A DNA stretch of 64,000 bases from Flavobacterium sp. CG_23.5. Its GTDB lineage: Bacteria; Bacteroidota; Bacteroidia; Flavobacteriales; Flavobacteriaceae. A program made the translations under genes and the position numbers. Below are positions 45,328 to 53,674 of this stretch, piece after piece; the first letter of the stretch is position 1, and every line of letters begins with the position of its first letter. The stretch spans positions 186,001 through 250,000 of the forward strand of contig NZ_JAGGNA010000001.1 of assembly GCF_017875765.1 (NCBI RefSeq), in the 5' to 3' direction. The notes under the pieces were generated by a model. It saw only the letters and a program-made list of their open reading frames with translations, had not been told where the DNA came from and searched no databases.

Positions 45328-46707
45328 ATGAGAAAACTATCTTTTGTAATGCTTATTTTTTTTAATGGAATTACCCTTTTTGCACAAACCAAAGAGGAGC
45401 AAACTATCAAAGAAATTTACAAATCTTCATTAACCAATTCAAAATGTTATTCTTGGTTGGATTATTTATCCAATAAAATCGGTTCTCGTTTATCAGGTTC
45501 TGATAATGCTCAAAAAGCAGTTTTATATACTAAAGCACAACTTGAAAAACTTGGTTTAGATAAAGTCTATCTTCAAGAAGTAATGGTACCAAAATGGGTT
45601 CGAGGTGAAAAAGAAACAGCCTATATTCAAGATAAAAAGAACAAAATAAGTGTGCCAATTTGTGCTTTAGGAAGTTCTGTTGCAACCGCAAAGAGCGGAC
45701 TAACTGCAGAAGTTATTGAAGTACATAGCTTAGCAGAATTAGCTACATTAGGAACAGATAAAATAAAAGGAAAAATTGTTTTTTATAATCGTCCAATGAA
45801 TAATGGCGAGATAGAAGCTTTTGATGCATATTCTGGAGCGGTAGATCAAAGATACGGTGGTGCAGAAGAAGCATCAAAATTTGGTGCCGTGGGTACAATA
45901 GTGCGTTCAATGAATTTGCGATTGGATGACTTTCCTCATACTGGAAATCAAAGTTATGGTGATATACCAAAATCACAATACATTCCTACAGCAGCTATAA
46001 GTACTAACGGTGCCGAATTATTATCTAAAACTTTGAAAAACAATCCAAAATTAAAATTCTATTTCAAGCAATCGTGCCAGCAAATGGACGACGTTTTGTC
46101 TTATAACGTAGTTGGTGAAATAAAAGGAAGTGAACATCCAGAAAATATTATGGTGGTTGGCGGACATCTTGATTCTTGGGATTTAGCAGATGGTTCTCAT
46201 CATGATGGCGCTGGAGTAGTACAAAGTATGGAAGTCATTAATATTTTCAAGAATTTGGGTTATAAACCAAAAAATACTATTCGTGTCGTACTTTTTATGA
46301 ATGAAGAAAATGGAGGCAGAGGAGGAAAAAAATACGAGGAATTGGCAAAAGCCAATAAAGAAAACCACATTTTTGCTTTAGAAAGTGATTCAGGAGGTTT
46401 TAGTCCAAGAGGTTTTTCTTTTGAAGCTGATGATGCTAATTTTAATAAAATAGCAAGTTGGAAAAATCTTTTCGAGCCTTATTTAATACACCTTTTTGTA
46501 AAAGGACATAGTGGTTCGGATATTGGGCCATTGACTTCTAGATCGATTGTAAAAGCAGGTTTAAATCCTGATTCACAACGTTATTTTGATTATCACCATG
46601 CTTTAAATGATAAATTTGATGCAATAAATAAACGAGAATTAGAGTTAGGAGCAGCAACAATGGCTTCACTGATGTATTTGATCGATCAAAACGGAATCAT
46701 TAAATAA
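45328..46707 (+). CDS. M28-family zinc aminopeptidase/carboxypeptidase (secreted)
   Basis: A 459-residue exported peptidase (signal RKLSFVMLIFFNGITLFAQ) with a PA-domain insert (about 120-250) and an M28 catalytic domain. Zinc ligands and catalytic residues are visible: H280 in VGGHLDSWDLADG, D293 in SHHDGAGV, E326-E327 in LFMNEENGG, D354 in LESDSGG and a late His in DYHHALNDKFD. It resembles plasma glutamate carboxypeptidase (PGCP/CPQ) relatives that trim small peptides. It lies convergent with the histidine kinase gene, 32 bases apart, and has no operon partner. Confidence 0.93.
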   Translation: MRKLSFVMLIFFNGITLFAQTKEEQTIKEIYKSSLTNSKCYSWLDYLSNKIGSRLSGSDNAQKAVLYTKAQLEKLGLDKVYLQEVMVPKWVRGEKETAYIQDKKNKISVPICALGSSVATAKSGLTAEVIEVHSLAELATLGTDKIKGKIVFYNRPMNNGEIEAFDAYSGAVDQRYGGAEEASKFGAVGTIVRSMNLRLDDFPHTGNQSYGDIPKSQYIPTAAISTNGAELLSKTLKNNPKLKFYFKQSCQQMDDVLSYNVVGEIKGSEHPENIMVVGGHLDSWDLADGSHHDGAGVVQSMEVINIFKNLGYKPKNTIRVVLFMNEENGGRGGKKYEELAKANKENHIFALESDSGGFSPRGFSFEADDANFNKIASWKNLFEPYLIHLFVKGHSGSDIGPLTSRSIVKAGLNPDSQRYFDYHHALNDKFDAINKRELELGAATMASLMYLIDQNGIIK

Positions 46708-46739
46708 TATAAATGAGTGAGCTAAATTTATTTTTTTCT

Positions 46740-47840
46740 TTAATATTTAAAAGAAATAGTAAATTTAGCTCCTTCATTAATTTTACTTTCTACAACGATA
46801 CGGCCACCAAGACTGGTAATATGATTATAAACTAAATATAGTCCTATACCATTACTGTCACTATGACTGTTATTATGGAATTTTTGATGTAATCCAAAAA
46901 TTTTATCTTTTACTTTATCCAAATCAAAACCAAGACCCTCATCACAAAATATTAATTGATTTATTCCATTAACTTTCTTAGAATAAACGGAAATAGTGGG
47001 GACCGAATCTGGTTTGGCATATTTTATTGAATTCGTCAATAAATTCAGAAAAATACTTTTTAGATAGGCTTTATTAAAATTTATGTTTTCAAGCGCTGAG
47101 AAATCAACATTAATGACCGCTTTGGAATCTTTTATTAAAGAAGTTATCGATACAAGAACATCGTGTAAGGACTCGTTTAAATTTAATTCTTCGATTGAAG
47201 TAGTCAAATTTTCATTTTGAGACAGTGTTTTTATAGAGTCATTTAAAGTTTCTTTTAAATTTTCCGTGGTAATTTTAAGTATTTCTACAAATTCAAGCGT
47301 TTCCGGATCATTAATTTTAGAAACATCAATAAGTCCGAAAATGGAAAGTAAATTGTTAATAGGAGACTTTAAATCATGTGACGTTTTATGTGTTAAAAGC
47401 TTGAGATCCTTATTGATTTTTGTAATATTGGAAAGAAGTAAATTTCGTTCCTCTTCAATTCTTTTTTTATCCGTAATATTTTTTGCTATCGCATAAACTA
47501 ACCGCTCGTTTTCTACAGGCATGGATGTCCAAGATAACCAAACAATTTCCCCAGCTTTCGTTAAATACCGATTTTCAAAATTTAATAGTGGTTTATTTTT
47601 ATATACTTGTTCTCGAGTTTCAATCGTGGCTTTAAGATCTGGTGCATAAACAAAATCAGTTATAGGTTTAGAATATAGTTCCTCATCACTATACCCTAAT
47701 AATTTTGAAACTGCAGGATTAATTCTTTTAAAATATCCATCAAATCCTGCAATACAAATAAAATCGGCTGATATCTTAAAGAAATTATCAAAGTGATATA
47801 TTCCCTCTAAATCAGGATTTAAATTGCTGTTTTTAGTCAT
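46740..47840 (-). CDS. PAS-domain sensor histidine kinase
   Basis: A 366-residue, apparently cytoplasmic kinase without transmembrane segments. A PAS domain covers about residues 15-125 (FDGYFKRINPAVSKLLGYSD, plus the PAC end AKNITDKKRIEEE). The HisKA phosphorylation site is H155 in THKTSHDLKSPINNLL. The ATPase domain has the N-box FLNLLTNSIKYAKP, the G1 box FCDEGLGFDL and the G2 box DSNGIGLYLVYNHI. No response regulator is adjacent, so its partner and signal are unknown. In this organism light or redox sensing by PAS is conceivable, but no cofactor-binding residues were recognised. Confidence 0.93.
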   Translation of the reverse strand: MTKNSNLNPDLEGIYHFDNFFKISADFICIAGFDGYFKRINPAVSKLLGYSDEELYSKPITDFVYAPDLKATIETREQVYKNKPLLNFENRYLTKAGEIVWLSWTSMPVENERLVYAIAKNITDKKRIEEERNLLLSNITKINKDLKLLTHKTSHDLKSPINNLLSIFGLIDVSKINDPETLEFVEILKITTENLKETLNDSIKTLSQNENLTTSIEELNLNESLHDVLVSITSLIKDSKAVINVDFSALENINFNKAYLKSIFLNLLTNSIKYAKPDSVPTISVYSKKVNGINQLIFCDEGLGFDLDKVKDKIFGLHQKFHNNSHSDSNGIGLYLVYNHITSLGGRIVVESKINEGAKFTISFKY

Positions 47841-48036
47841 TTTGCTTAATAAAATTTATATGTGAGATTTCGAGCTAGTATAAAATTTTGTACTTATTTA
47901 ATTAATACTTAAAGATTAAACAAACTTTTTAAATCAAAATTAGACAATATAAATTATAATATTGTTAATTTTCATTAGAAACCTAGGATAAAAATTTGAA
48001 AGAATAATATTATTTAATAATAAGAAAATGATTTTT

Positions 48037-48074
48037 AAAAAAAAGGCTATCAATTTTGTTGACAGCCTTTTTTT
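48037..48074 (-). terminator. Intrinsic terminator of the kdsA / outer-membrane protein unit
   Basis: On the minus strand, AAAAGGCTGTCAA pairs with TTGATAGCCTTTT (one mismatch), followed by a T-run, 18 bases after the stop of the outer-membrane protein gene. Confidence 0.87.
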
Positions 48075-48091
48075 ATGCGATTTTAATTAAT

Positions 48092-48952
48092 TTAGATTTT
48101 AAAAATCCCTCCCAAGGCAATTATTCTTTGAAAAAAGAAAAAGTCTTGAGAAGCGCTGTCTTCTATGCTTTGAGTAGTTCTAATGTCTTGCATATTAATA
48201 TAACCTGCTTTTAATTCTCCTTGAACATAAAAATGTTTTAAAAAAGTGATATTTAAACCTGCTTTTAAAGAGGTTCCATAACCCGATATATGAAAATCAT
48301 CATTACGTGGTTTCCCTAAAAGTGTTGTATTTGTTTTTGGATACAATAATCCAACTCCTACACCTTCAGTCAAATTGATTTGAATCTTATCAGTATTTCC
48401 AATTTTGAATAATGACGAAATATCATCATGCCTCGAAAACTCTGTGTTTACATAATTCAATCCATCTGTATGTTCGTACATTAGAAACTTCTCCGTAACA
48501 ATAGTAGGAGTATTGCTGTAAGTACCATTGTAATCTGATCCCGAATCGGTTAATGGAAGACTGATTGTTCCGGTCATATTGACTGTCTGGTTTTGTGTCA
48601 ATACATATTTCATATGATCCATTCCAATAGCAATACTGTAATGGTTATTAATGAAATATCCCATTCTAAAATTAGTTTGAGGGATAGTCATTTTAGTAGG
48701 ATTTATATAATCTACGTGCCAGCCTTTTGGTTTGTCATGAGCGATTGCATTATCAAGAGTGAAATTGTAATCTTTCCCTGTAAAAGTTATGTCAGAATTA
48801 CTGTAAGAATCTCGGTTTCCTCCCCATGAGATAAAGAATTTTCCTTTATTATTGTTAGTATATCTATCTTTTATTTTAAGTTGTTCTTGAGCTACAATAT
48901 TTTTCGAAAAACACAGTGAAAAATATGCAGAAAATATAATTATATTTTTCAA
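48092..48952 (-). CDS. Outer-membrane beta-barrel protein, unknown role
   Basis: A 286-residue exported protein with a signal peptide (IIIFSAYFSLCFSKNIVAQ) and alternating hydrophobic beta-strands. Examples are FRMGYFINNHYSIAIGMDHM, GVGVGLLYPKT, GYGTSLKAGLNITFL and KHFYVQGELKAGYINM. It closes with an aromatic/hydrophobic strand (FQRIIALGGIFKI), as expected of an 8- to 12-strand barrel. I recognise no specific family. It starts 16 bases after kdsA on the same strand, so it shares the kdsA transcript. A structural or porin-like task in the outer membrane is possible. Confidence 0.8.
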   Translation of the reverse strand: MKNIIIFSAYFSLCFSKNIVAQEQLKIKDRYTNNNKGKFFISWGGNRDSYSNSDITFTGKDYNFTLDNAIAHDKPKGWHVDYINPTKMTIPQTNFRMGYFINNHYSIAIGMDHMKYVLTQNQTVNMTGTISLPLTDSGSDYNGTYSNTPTIVTEKFLMYEHTDGLNYVNTEFSRHDDISSLFKIGNTDKIQINLTEGVGVGLLYPKTNTTLLGKPRNDDFHISGYGTSLKAGLNITFLKHFYVQGELKAGYINMQDIRTTQSIEDSASQDFFFFQRIIALGGIFKI

Positions 48953-48968
48953 CGAATTTTTATTTAAT

Positions 48969-49787
48969 TTAAAATTGATTTACGGTTTTTCTGATTGCAA
49001 CTAACTTGGTCATTAATCCTTCAAAATAGTCTAAATGCAGCATATTTGCCCCGTCACTTTTTGCATTAGCGGGATCAAAATGTGTCTCTATAAAAATCCC
49101 ATCCACGCCTACAGCAATTCCGGCTTTGGCAATTGTTTCAATCATATCAGGTCTTCCGCCTGTTACTCCAGCCGTTTGGTTGGGTTGTTGTAACGAATGT
49201 GTTACATCAAGAACCGTAGTAGCATATTGTTGCATTGTAGGAATTCCTCTAAAGTCAACAATCATATCTTGGTAACCAAACATAGTTCCACGATCTGTAA
49301 CCATTACGTTTTGATTGTTACAATCCAAAACTTTTTGCACGGCATGTTTCATGCTTTCAGGACTCATGAATTGCCCTTTTTTCAAGTTTACCACTTTTCC
49401 AGTATTGGCAGCTGCCACAACTAAATCAGTTTGGCGAACAAGAAAAGCAGGGATTTGAAGAATATCAACATATTGCGCAGCCATTTCTGCATCTTCATTG
49501 GTATGAATATCTGTTACGGTTGGAACACTAAAAGATTCTGATACTTTTCTCAGTATTTTCAATGCTTTTTCGTCTCCAATTCCAGAAAAACTGTCAATTC
49601 TAGAACGATTAGCTTTCTTGAATGAACCTTTAAAAACGAAAGGAATTTGCAGTTTGTCAGTGATACCAATTAATTTTTCAGCGATACGCATTGCCATTTC
49701 TTCACCTTCAATAGCGCAAGGTCCAGCCAGTAAAAAAAAGTTACCACTTTCAGTATGTTTGATTTGTGGAATATGTTGTATGTTCAT
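48969..49787 (-). CDS. kdsA: 3-deoxy-8-phosphooctulonate (KDO-8-P) synthase
   Basis: Condenses phosphoenolpyruvate with arabinose-5-phosphate to KDO-8-phosphate, for the inner core of lipopolysaccharide; cytoplasmic. The 272-residue chain has the full family pattern: FFLLAGPCAIEGEEMAMRIA, FVFKGSFKKANRSRIDSFSG, VPTVTDIHTNEDAEMAA, DILQIPAFLVRQTDLV, VTDRGTMFGY and FIETHFDPANAKSDGANML. A strong promoter (TTG-N18-TACCTTTG, 49808-49836) lies just upstream on the minus strand, and the outer-membrane protein gene follows in the same unit. Confidence 0.98.
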   Translation of the reverse strand: MNIQHIPQIKHTESGNFFLLAGPCAIEGEEMAMRIAEKLIGITDKLQIPFVFKGSFKKANRSRIDSFSGIGDEKALKILRKVSESFSVPTVTDIHTNEDAEMAAQYVDILQIPAFLVRQTDLVVAAANTGKVVNLKKGQFMSPESMKHAVQKVLDCNNQNVMVTDRGTMFGYQDMIVDFRGIPTMQQYATTVLDVTHSLQQPNQTAGVTGGRPDMIETIAKAGIAVGVDGIFIETHFDPANAKSDGANMLHLDYFEGLMTKLVAIRKTVNQF

Positions 49788-49807
49788 AGTAGTTATTTTT
49801 GAAAGTG

Positions 49808-49836
49808 CAAAGGTAGTTAGGATTTGCGATTTACAA
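49808..49836 (-). promoter_or_regulatory. Promoter of kdsA (TTG-N18-TACCTTTG)
   Basis: On the minus strand, TTG is followed after about 18 bases by TACCTTTG, a full match to the Bacteroidota consensus, ending 21 bases before the kdsA ATG. It is the best promoter in the window. Confidence 0.75.
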
Positions 49837-49863
49837 ATTAATTTAGATTAATATTATCAAGTA

Positions 49864-49950
49864 TTAGGAGCTGATTCCTTCTATCCGTTTCAATCTTTTC
49901 CTTTTTAAATAAAAAAGGAAAAGGATTTTTCACTTCTATAAGGGCTAGGG
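49864..49950 (-). repeat. Flavobacterial intergenic hairpin element, copy 2
   Basis: Reads CCCTAGCCC on the minus strand and shares the segments ATCCTTTT, AAAGATTG, GGATAG, AGGAA and AGCTCCTAA with copy 1 (20187-20289). Here the stem is CCTTTTTTATTTAAAAAGG. It sits 14 bases after the stop of the small lipoprotein gene, in the same direction. Confidence 0.8.
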
Positions 49951-49964
49951 CAGTCGTCTATATT

Positions 49965-50417
49965 TTAATTTTTCTTTAAACTAAGACCTACAGGAACCAT
50001 TAAAATTCCTTTTTCGTAAATATTCAAATAGAGTTTTACAGGTTTTTTTTGTCCATCCCATTTTAGTTCATAAACGTCTAGAAATCCAGCACCTAATTCA
50101 GTTCTTTTCGAGGGGAAAGGACAACAGCTTTCTAATTTTGTATACGTGATTTTTTCGCCTTTTGGTCCTGCTAAAGCATTCAAAAATCGTTGTTGATTAA
50201 TGGAGTCTTCCTTGGTATTTCTATAAAAAATATTGATGGGATAATCTTGATCGTAGCCGTATTTTTTGTCTTTGCTGAATTCTGTGATTACAAATGTATT
50301 GTCTTTGGATAACATAAGAGCAGGAGCGTTGTCATCAATGTTTTTCAACGTAGATTTTGTACTCATGCAAGAAGCGGTAACAATCAGTATTGCGATATAA
50401 AGTGCAGTTTTTTTCAT
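49965..50417 (-). CDS. Small lipoprotein (150 aa) upstream of kdsA
   Basis: A 150-residue lipoprotein with signal and lipobox (LYIAILIVTASCMSTKS, Cys 17). The mature chain has a compact conserved-looking core: KKYGYDQDYPINIFYRN, INQQRFLNALAGPKGEKITY, a double cysteine in LESCCPFPSK, and VKLYLNIYEKG near the end. I do not recognise a named domain. Relatives in databases may carry the kdsA product name by gene neighbourhood, but this chain has none of the aldolase motifs. Function unknown; likely in the envelope. It is followed by hairpin element copy 2. Confidence 0.78.
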   Translation of the reverse strand: MKKTALYIAILIVTASCMSTKSTLKNIDDNAPALMLSKDNTFVITEFSKDKKYGYDQDYPINIFYRNTKEDSINQQRFLNALAGPKGEKITYTKLESCCPFPSKRTELGAGFLDVYELKWDGQKKPVKLYLNIYEKGILMVPVGLSLKKN

Positions 50418-50580
50418 GTTTTTTAATTAATCTTTATAGGTGAAATTTATTTGGTAATTATCATACAAATATAAAAAGAACTTTAAATGATTATTACAAG
50501 AATCAATTAGTATTTTGAATTTGAATCCTTCTTTTATTTCTAATGTAACATTTCTCACATAGATTTAGTGAAATGCTTCA

Positions 50581-50588
50581 TATATTTG
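50581..50588 (+). promoter_or_regulatory. Promoter -7 element of the YeeE/YedE pair
   Basis: TATATTTG, an exact TAnnTTTG match, 16 bases before the ATG at 50605, leaving a very short leader. No exact -33 TTG is seen. Confidence 0.55.
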
Positions 50589-50604
50589 CAAAAAAAGAAT
50601 CTAT

Positions 50605-51162
50605 ATGAATATTATTTTTCAAACTTGGCCTTGGTATGTTTCAGGGTTTTTGATAGGAATGATTATGCTTTCTCTTATCTATTTCGGGAAAGTTTTTGGG
50701 ATGTCATCTAATTTGCGTTCGTTATGCTCTATAGCAGGAGTAGGGAAATATGTCTCTTTCTTTAATTTCGATTGGAAATCACAACGATGGAATTTACTGG
50801 TTGTGGTAGGGGCCATGTTGGGTGGTTTTGTAGCTGTACATTTTATGAGTGATCCCTCGAATGTCGACATAAACCCAAAAACTATCGCTCAGTTAGCACA
50901 ATTAGGAATTGACGCACCAAATGGAAAACTTATGCCGGAAGCACTATTTGGAACACAAATTTGGCAATCTCCAAAAAGTATTCTTATCCTATTAATTGGA
51001 GGAATTCTAATCGGATTTGGAACTCGTTATGCCGGCGGTTGTACTTCAGGTCATGCCATATCAGGCTTGAGTAATTTGCAGCTTCCTTCTTTGAAAGCTG
51101 TTATCGGATTTTTTATTGGAGGTTTAATCATGGCACATTTTTTATTACAATTAATTTTTTAG
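50605..51162 (+). CDS. YeeE/YedE-type sulfur transporter, first half
   Basis: A 185-residue inner-membrane protein of the YeeE/YedE (TsuA-like) family, members of which take up thiosulfate or related sulfur compounds. It carries about four to five hydrophobic helices and the family cysteine motif in RYAGGCTSGHAISGL (C155). In enzymes such as TsuA conserved cysteines relay thiosulfate through the membrane. It ends three bases before the second half-gene, which has another cysteine motif, so both probably form one heterodimeric transporter. The promoter TATATTTG lies just upstream. Confidence 0.88.
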   Translation: MNIIFQTWPWYVSGFLIGMIMLSLIYFGKVFGMSSNLRSLCSIAGVGKYVSFFNFDWKSQRWNLLVVVGAMLGGFVAVHFMSDPSNVDINPKTIAQLAQLGIDAPNGKLMPEALFGTQIWQSPKSILILLIGGILIGFGTRYAGGCTSGHAISGLSNLQLPSLKAVIGFFIGGLIMAHFLLQLIF

Positions 51163-51165
51163 CAT

Positions 51166-51579
51166 ATGAACATATTAAAATATTTACTTGTTGGTTTTGT
51201 TTTCGGAATTGTACTTACAAAATCAGAAGCAGTTTCTTGGTATCGCATTTATGAGATGTTTCAATTTCAATCGTTTCACATGTACGGAATTATTTCTGTA
51301 GCAATTGCAACGGGTGTGATTGGCATTCAAATTATAAAAAGAAACAATATTAAAGACATAAAAGGACAACCAATAGAAATTCTTGATAAAGAAAAAGGCT
51401 CTTTCCGTTATTGGATAGGAGGAATATTTTTTGGACTAGGATGGGCGCTTGTAGGTTCTTGTCCAGGACCTATCTTCATCCTGCTTGGCGCTGGTTTCTG
51501 GAGTGTTCTATTAGTGCTTTTTGGCGCTTTGTTGGGTACTTTTATTTATGGAGTAATGAAAGATAAATTGCCTCATTAA
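51166..51579 (+). CDS. YeeE/YedE-type sulfur transporter, second half (DUF6691-like)
   Basis: A 137-residue membrane protein forming the second half of the split YeeE/YedE unit. It starts three bases after the first half. The hydrophobic pattern includes YLLVGFVFGIVLTKSEAVSW at the N-terminus and the cysteine motif in GWALVGSCPGPIFILLG (near residue 100), followed by LVLFGALLGTFIYG. Full-length YeeE proteins carry both motifs in one chain; here they lie in two small proteins. No rhodanese or sulfurtransferase gene is adjacent, so the substrate (thiosulfate) is inferred from family. Confidence 0.87.
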   Translation: MNILKYLLVGFVFGIVLTKSEAVSWYRIYEMFQFQSFHMYGIISVAIATGVIGIQIIKRNNIKDIKGQPIEILDKEKGSFRYWIGGIFFGLGWALVGSCPGPIFILLGAGFWSVLLVLFGALLGTFIYGVMKDKLPH

Positions 51580-51597
51580 TCATTCTGAATTGACATT

Positions 51598-51640
51598 TAA
51601 AATAGCATTTTCTAAAAAAAGAAGATGCTATTTTTTTTTG
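51598..51640. terminator. Bidirectional terminator (YeeE pair / lysoplasmalogenase)
   Basis: AATAGCATTTTCT (51601-51613) pairs with AGAAGATGCTATT (51620-51632), with A and T runs on both sides. The stop codon of the minus-strand YhhN gene lies inside the stem. Confidence 0.85.
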
Positions 51641-52299
51641 TTTAATTTTAAAATACCAACAACGATTAAATACTGTGCCGCTATATACGTGGACATAATC
51701 AGGAAAGAACTAAATTTAAGGGGTTCATAAAACTTATCAAAAGCCATGATACTATCAGAACTTACAAAAATAACTGCACCTAGTAAAATATACATTCCAG
51801 CAGGTTTGCTCCATTTCAAATAGCCTTTAAATGCAAATAAAAGCATAGTTGACAGCACTATAGCATAGACAAAGACAGGAATTTTTAGATCACCCAAACT
51901 TGGTAATAAAACGGATAACATAGCCATTAAATAGACTATTATAACTGTAATGCCCACCCAAAAAACAGCTTTGTTTCTTGTTGAATTTATTCTTAATTGT
52001 TTGCTGAACAAAATGATGTAAGCAATATGGGAGATTAAAAAGGAAGCCAATCCAACTATAAAGTATAGCTCTCCTTTGTCCGCAAACATTAAAACTACAT
52101 CACCAATCCAAGAAAAAGTCAAGGCTATTAATAGGAATTTTTTTGATGGAAAATCTCCACAAGTGTAAACGGCTAAAAAAAGAAAAGGAATCAAAAAAGG
52201 TTTTAAGAACCAAGAAATGTCCTCTCTTTCTAAAATAATTAATAAAAGATAAACGAAACTAATTCCTATATAGGCTTTGAATGATAACGTACTTCTCAT
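51628..52299 (-). CDS. YhhN/TMEM86-family lysoplasmalogenase
   Basis: A 223-residue inner-membrane protein of the YhhN (TMEM86) family; characterised members cleave the vinyl-ether bond of lysoplasmalogens to an aldehyde and a glycerophospho compound. About eight hydrophobic helices are visible, with the family acidic residues in LTFSWIGDVVLMF (near 75-87) and LLGAVIFVSSDSIMAFDKF (near 174-192). The gene starts 15 bases after the stop of the alkylglycerol-monooxygenase-like gene on the same strand. Together they suggest cleavage of ether-linked lipids, which is inferred from families and adjacency. Confidence 0.88.
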   Translation of the reverse strand: MRSTLSFKAYIGISFVYLLLIILEREDISWFLKPFLIPFLFLAVYTCGDFPSKKFLLIALTFSWIGDVVLMFADKGELYFIVGLASFLISHIAYIILFSKQLRINSTRNKAVFWVGITVIIVYLMAMLSVLLPSLGDLKIPVFVYAIVLSTMLLFAFKGYLKWSKPAGMYILLGAVIFVSSDSIMAFDKFYEPLKFSSFLIMSTYIAAQYLIVVGILKLNKKK

Positions 52300-52314
52300 G
52301 AATTATTTTTAGGA

Positions 52315-53580
52315 TTATGATAAAACTACTTTTTCTTTTTCGAAATTTACACTTACAAAGTAGAGCGTGGCTATTAAGGATAACGTGAGATATCCAATAA
52401 TAATATAATTTGCGTACGGGAAAAGCTGATTCATTGAAAACCAGTCACCAAAATAAGTGATAATGGAGATTCCAAAAATAAATCGGATGCTTTCCCAAAA
52501 TATTGAAATCTTTCGAGTATCCATCAATTCCGTATAACTGTAAACAGTGACAAAGATGAAGGCTCCATATACAAATACATTTGGTAAACCAATTATGGCA
52601 ATAGAATTATAGAGATAAGTAATAAATAATAAAGTAATTATGGCTTGAAACATTGACCAAATCATTAGTTTTTTAGAGTGATTTGTGCTGTATTTTTCAA
52701 AATCATATACGTTCGTGATTTTGTGTACTGGGTATTTTTCTTCAAAATTTTCTGGACGCCAACCGGTTGGTTTAAACCAAATGGTAAATTTGTCTTTCCA
52801 ATTTTCAGCACGCCAAGCATCGGTAATCATTAACCATAAATGTTGAAAGTTTATTCGAATGGGATTCCAGGTTTTTGCAGGTCTCGTGATTCCAAAAACA
52901 GGAGGAACCGTTTCTAACTCTTCCTGAAAAGTTCCGAACAACTTGTCCCAAATAATAAATATTTGAGAATGATTTTTATCCATATATTCTGGGTTGATAG
53001 CATGATGCACCCTGTGATGAGATGGTGAAACGAGTATGTTTTCAAGAAAACCGATTTTTTTTATGTGTTTCGTATGATACCAAAATTGAAGAAATAGATG
53101 TACAGGAAGCGTAATTGCAATGACTTTAGACGGAACGCCCAGCAACGCTGCAGGAATCAATAAAAAGGTAAATAAATTAACAAAACTCGATACTGGCTGA
53201 CGCAAAGCACACGCTAAGTTAAACTCTTCACTGCTGTGATGTATAGCATGTTTGTTCCATAAAAAATTAATTTGATGTGACAAGCGATGACTCCAATACC
53301 CATAAAAATCGATAGCTATAAAACCAATTATATAAGCCATGATGGTAGCCTCCAAATGGAAAATGGCAATTTTTGAAGCAATCCAATCATAGGATATTAG
53401 GGTAATACTAAGCCCCAAAACATCCTTCACAGAATTGACCATTCCTGAACTTACGCTCGAAATAGAATCCATATTAGGAGCCGTGTTTTCTCCTTTATAA
53501 TGTCCATAAAGTTTTTCTAATATAATTAATATTAAAAAAATGGGCATCACAAACACTAAAATTTTACCGTATTCTACCAT
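52315..53580 (-). CDS. Sterol-desaturase/alkylglycerol-monooxygenase (AGMO)-like enzyme
   Basis: A 421-residue multi-pass membrane protein of the fatty-acid-hydroxylase superfamily. The di-iron histidine boxes are intact: HRLSH (98-102), HAIHHSS (111-117), His 161/169/172 in the next helix and HHRVHH (188-193). Beyond the boxes, the segment with MDKNHSQIFIIWDKLFGTFQ and FGITRPAKTWNPI resembles animal AGMO (TMEM195), which oxidises the ether bond of alkylglycerols with tetrahydrobiopterin. The chain is longer than simple sterol desaturases, as in AGMO. A minus-strand TATATTTG (53599-53606) is a likely promoter. The lysoplasmalogenase gene follows, closed by a terminator. Confidence 0.9.
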   Translation of the reverse strand: MVEYGKILVFVMPIFLILIILEKLYGHYKGENTAPNMDSISSVSSGMVNSVKDVLGLSITLISYDWIASKIAIFHLEATIMAYIIGFIAIDFYGYWSHRLSHQINFLWNKHAIHHSSEEFNLACALRQPVSSFVNLFTFLLIPAALLGVPSKVIAITLPVHLFLQFWYHTKHIKKIGFLENILVSPSHHRVHHAINPEYMDKNHSQIFIIWDKLFGTFQEELETVPPVFGITRPAKTWNPIRINFQHLWLMITDAWRAENWKDKFTIWFKPTGWRPENFEEKYPVHKITNVYDFEKYSTNHSKKLMIWSMFQAIITLLFITYLYNSIAIIGLPNVFVYGAFIFVTVYSYTELMDTRKISIFWESIRFIFGISIITYFGDWFSMNQLFPYANYIIIGYLTLSLIATLYFVSVNFEKEKVVLS

Positions 53581-53598
53581 ATAAGTCTAATATTTTTT

Positions 53599-53606
53599 CA
53601 AATATA
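53599..53606 (-). promoter_or_regulatory. Promoter -7 element of the AGMO-like gene
   Basis: Minus strand TATATTTG, exact TAnnTTTG match, 18 bases before the start codon at 53580. Confidence 0.5.
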
Positions 53607-53674
53607 TAATAAAACTATATGTTTTTTAAATTATAGTGAATAATTTTGCAAAAGGCTAATTGTTTTAGTTTTGG

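Noticed and set aside
46719..46771. 12-bp inverted repeat GAGCTAAATTTA/TAAATTTAGCTC between the M28 and histidine-kinase genes as a terminator
   Set aside because: One arm lies in the kinase coding end and no T-run follows the stem on either strand, so it is not claimed as a terminator.
49965..50417. Naming the 150-residue lipoprotein as a KDO-8-phosphate synthase
   Set aside because: It lacks every aldolase motif and has a lipoprotein signal; such a name could only come from the kdsA neighbour.
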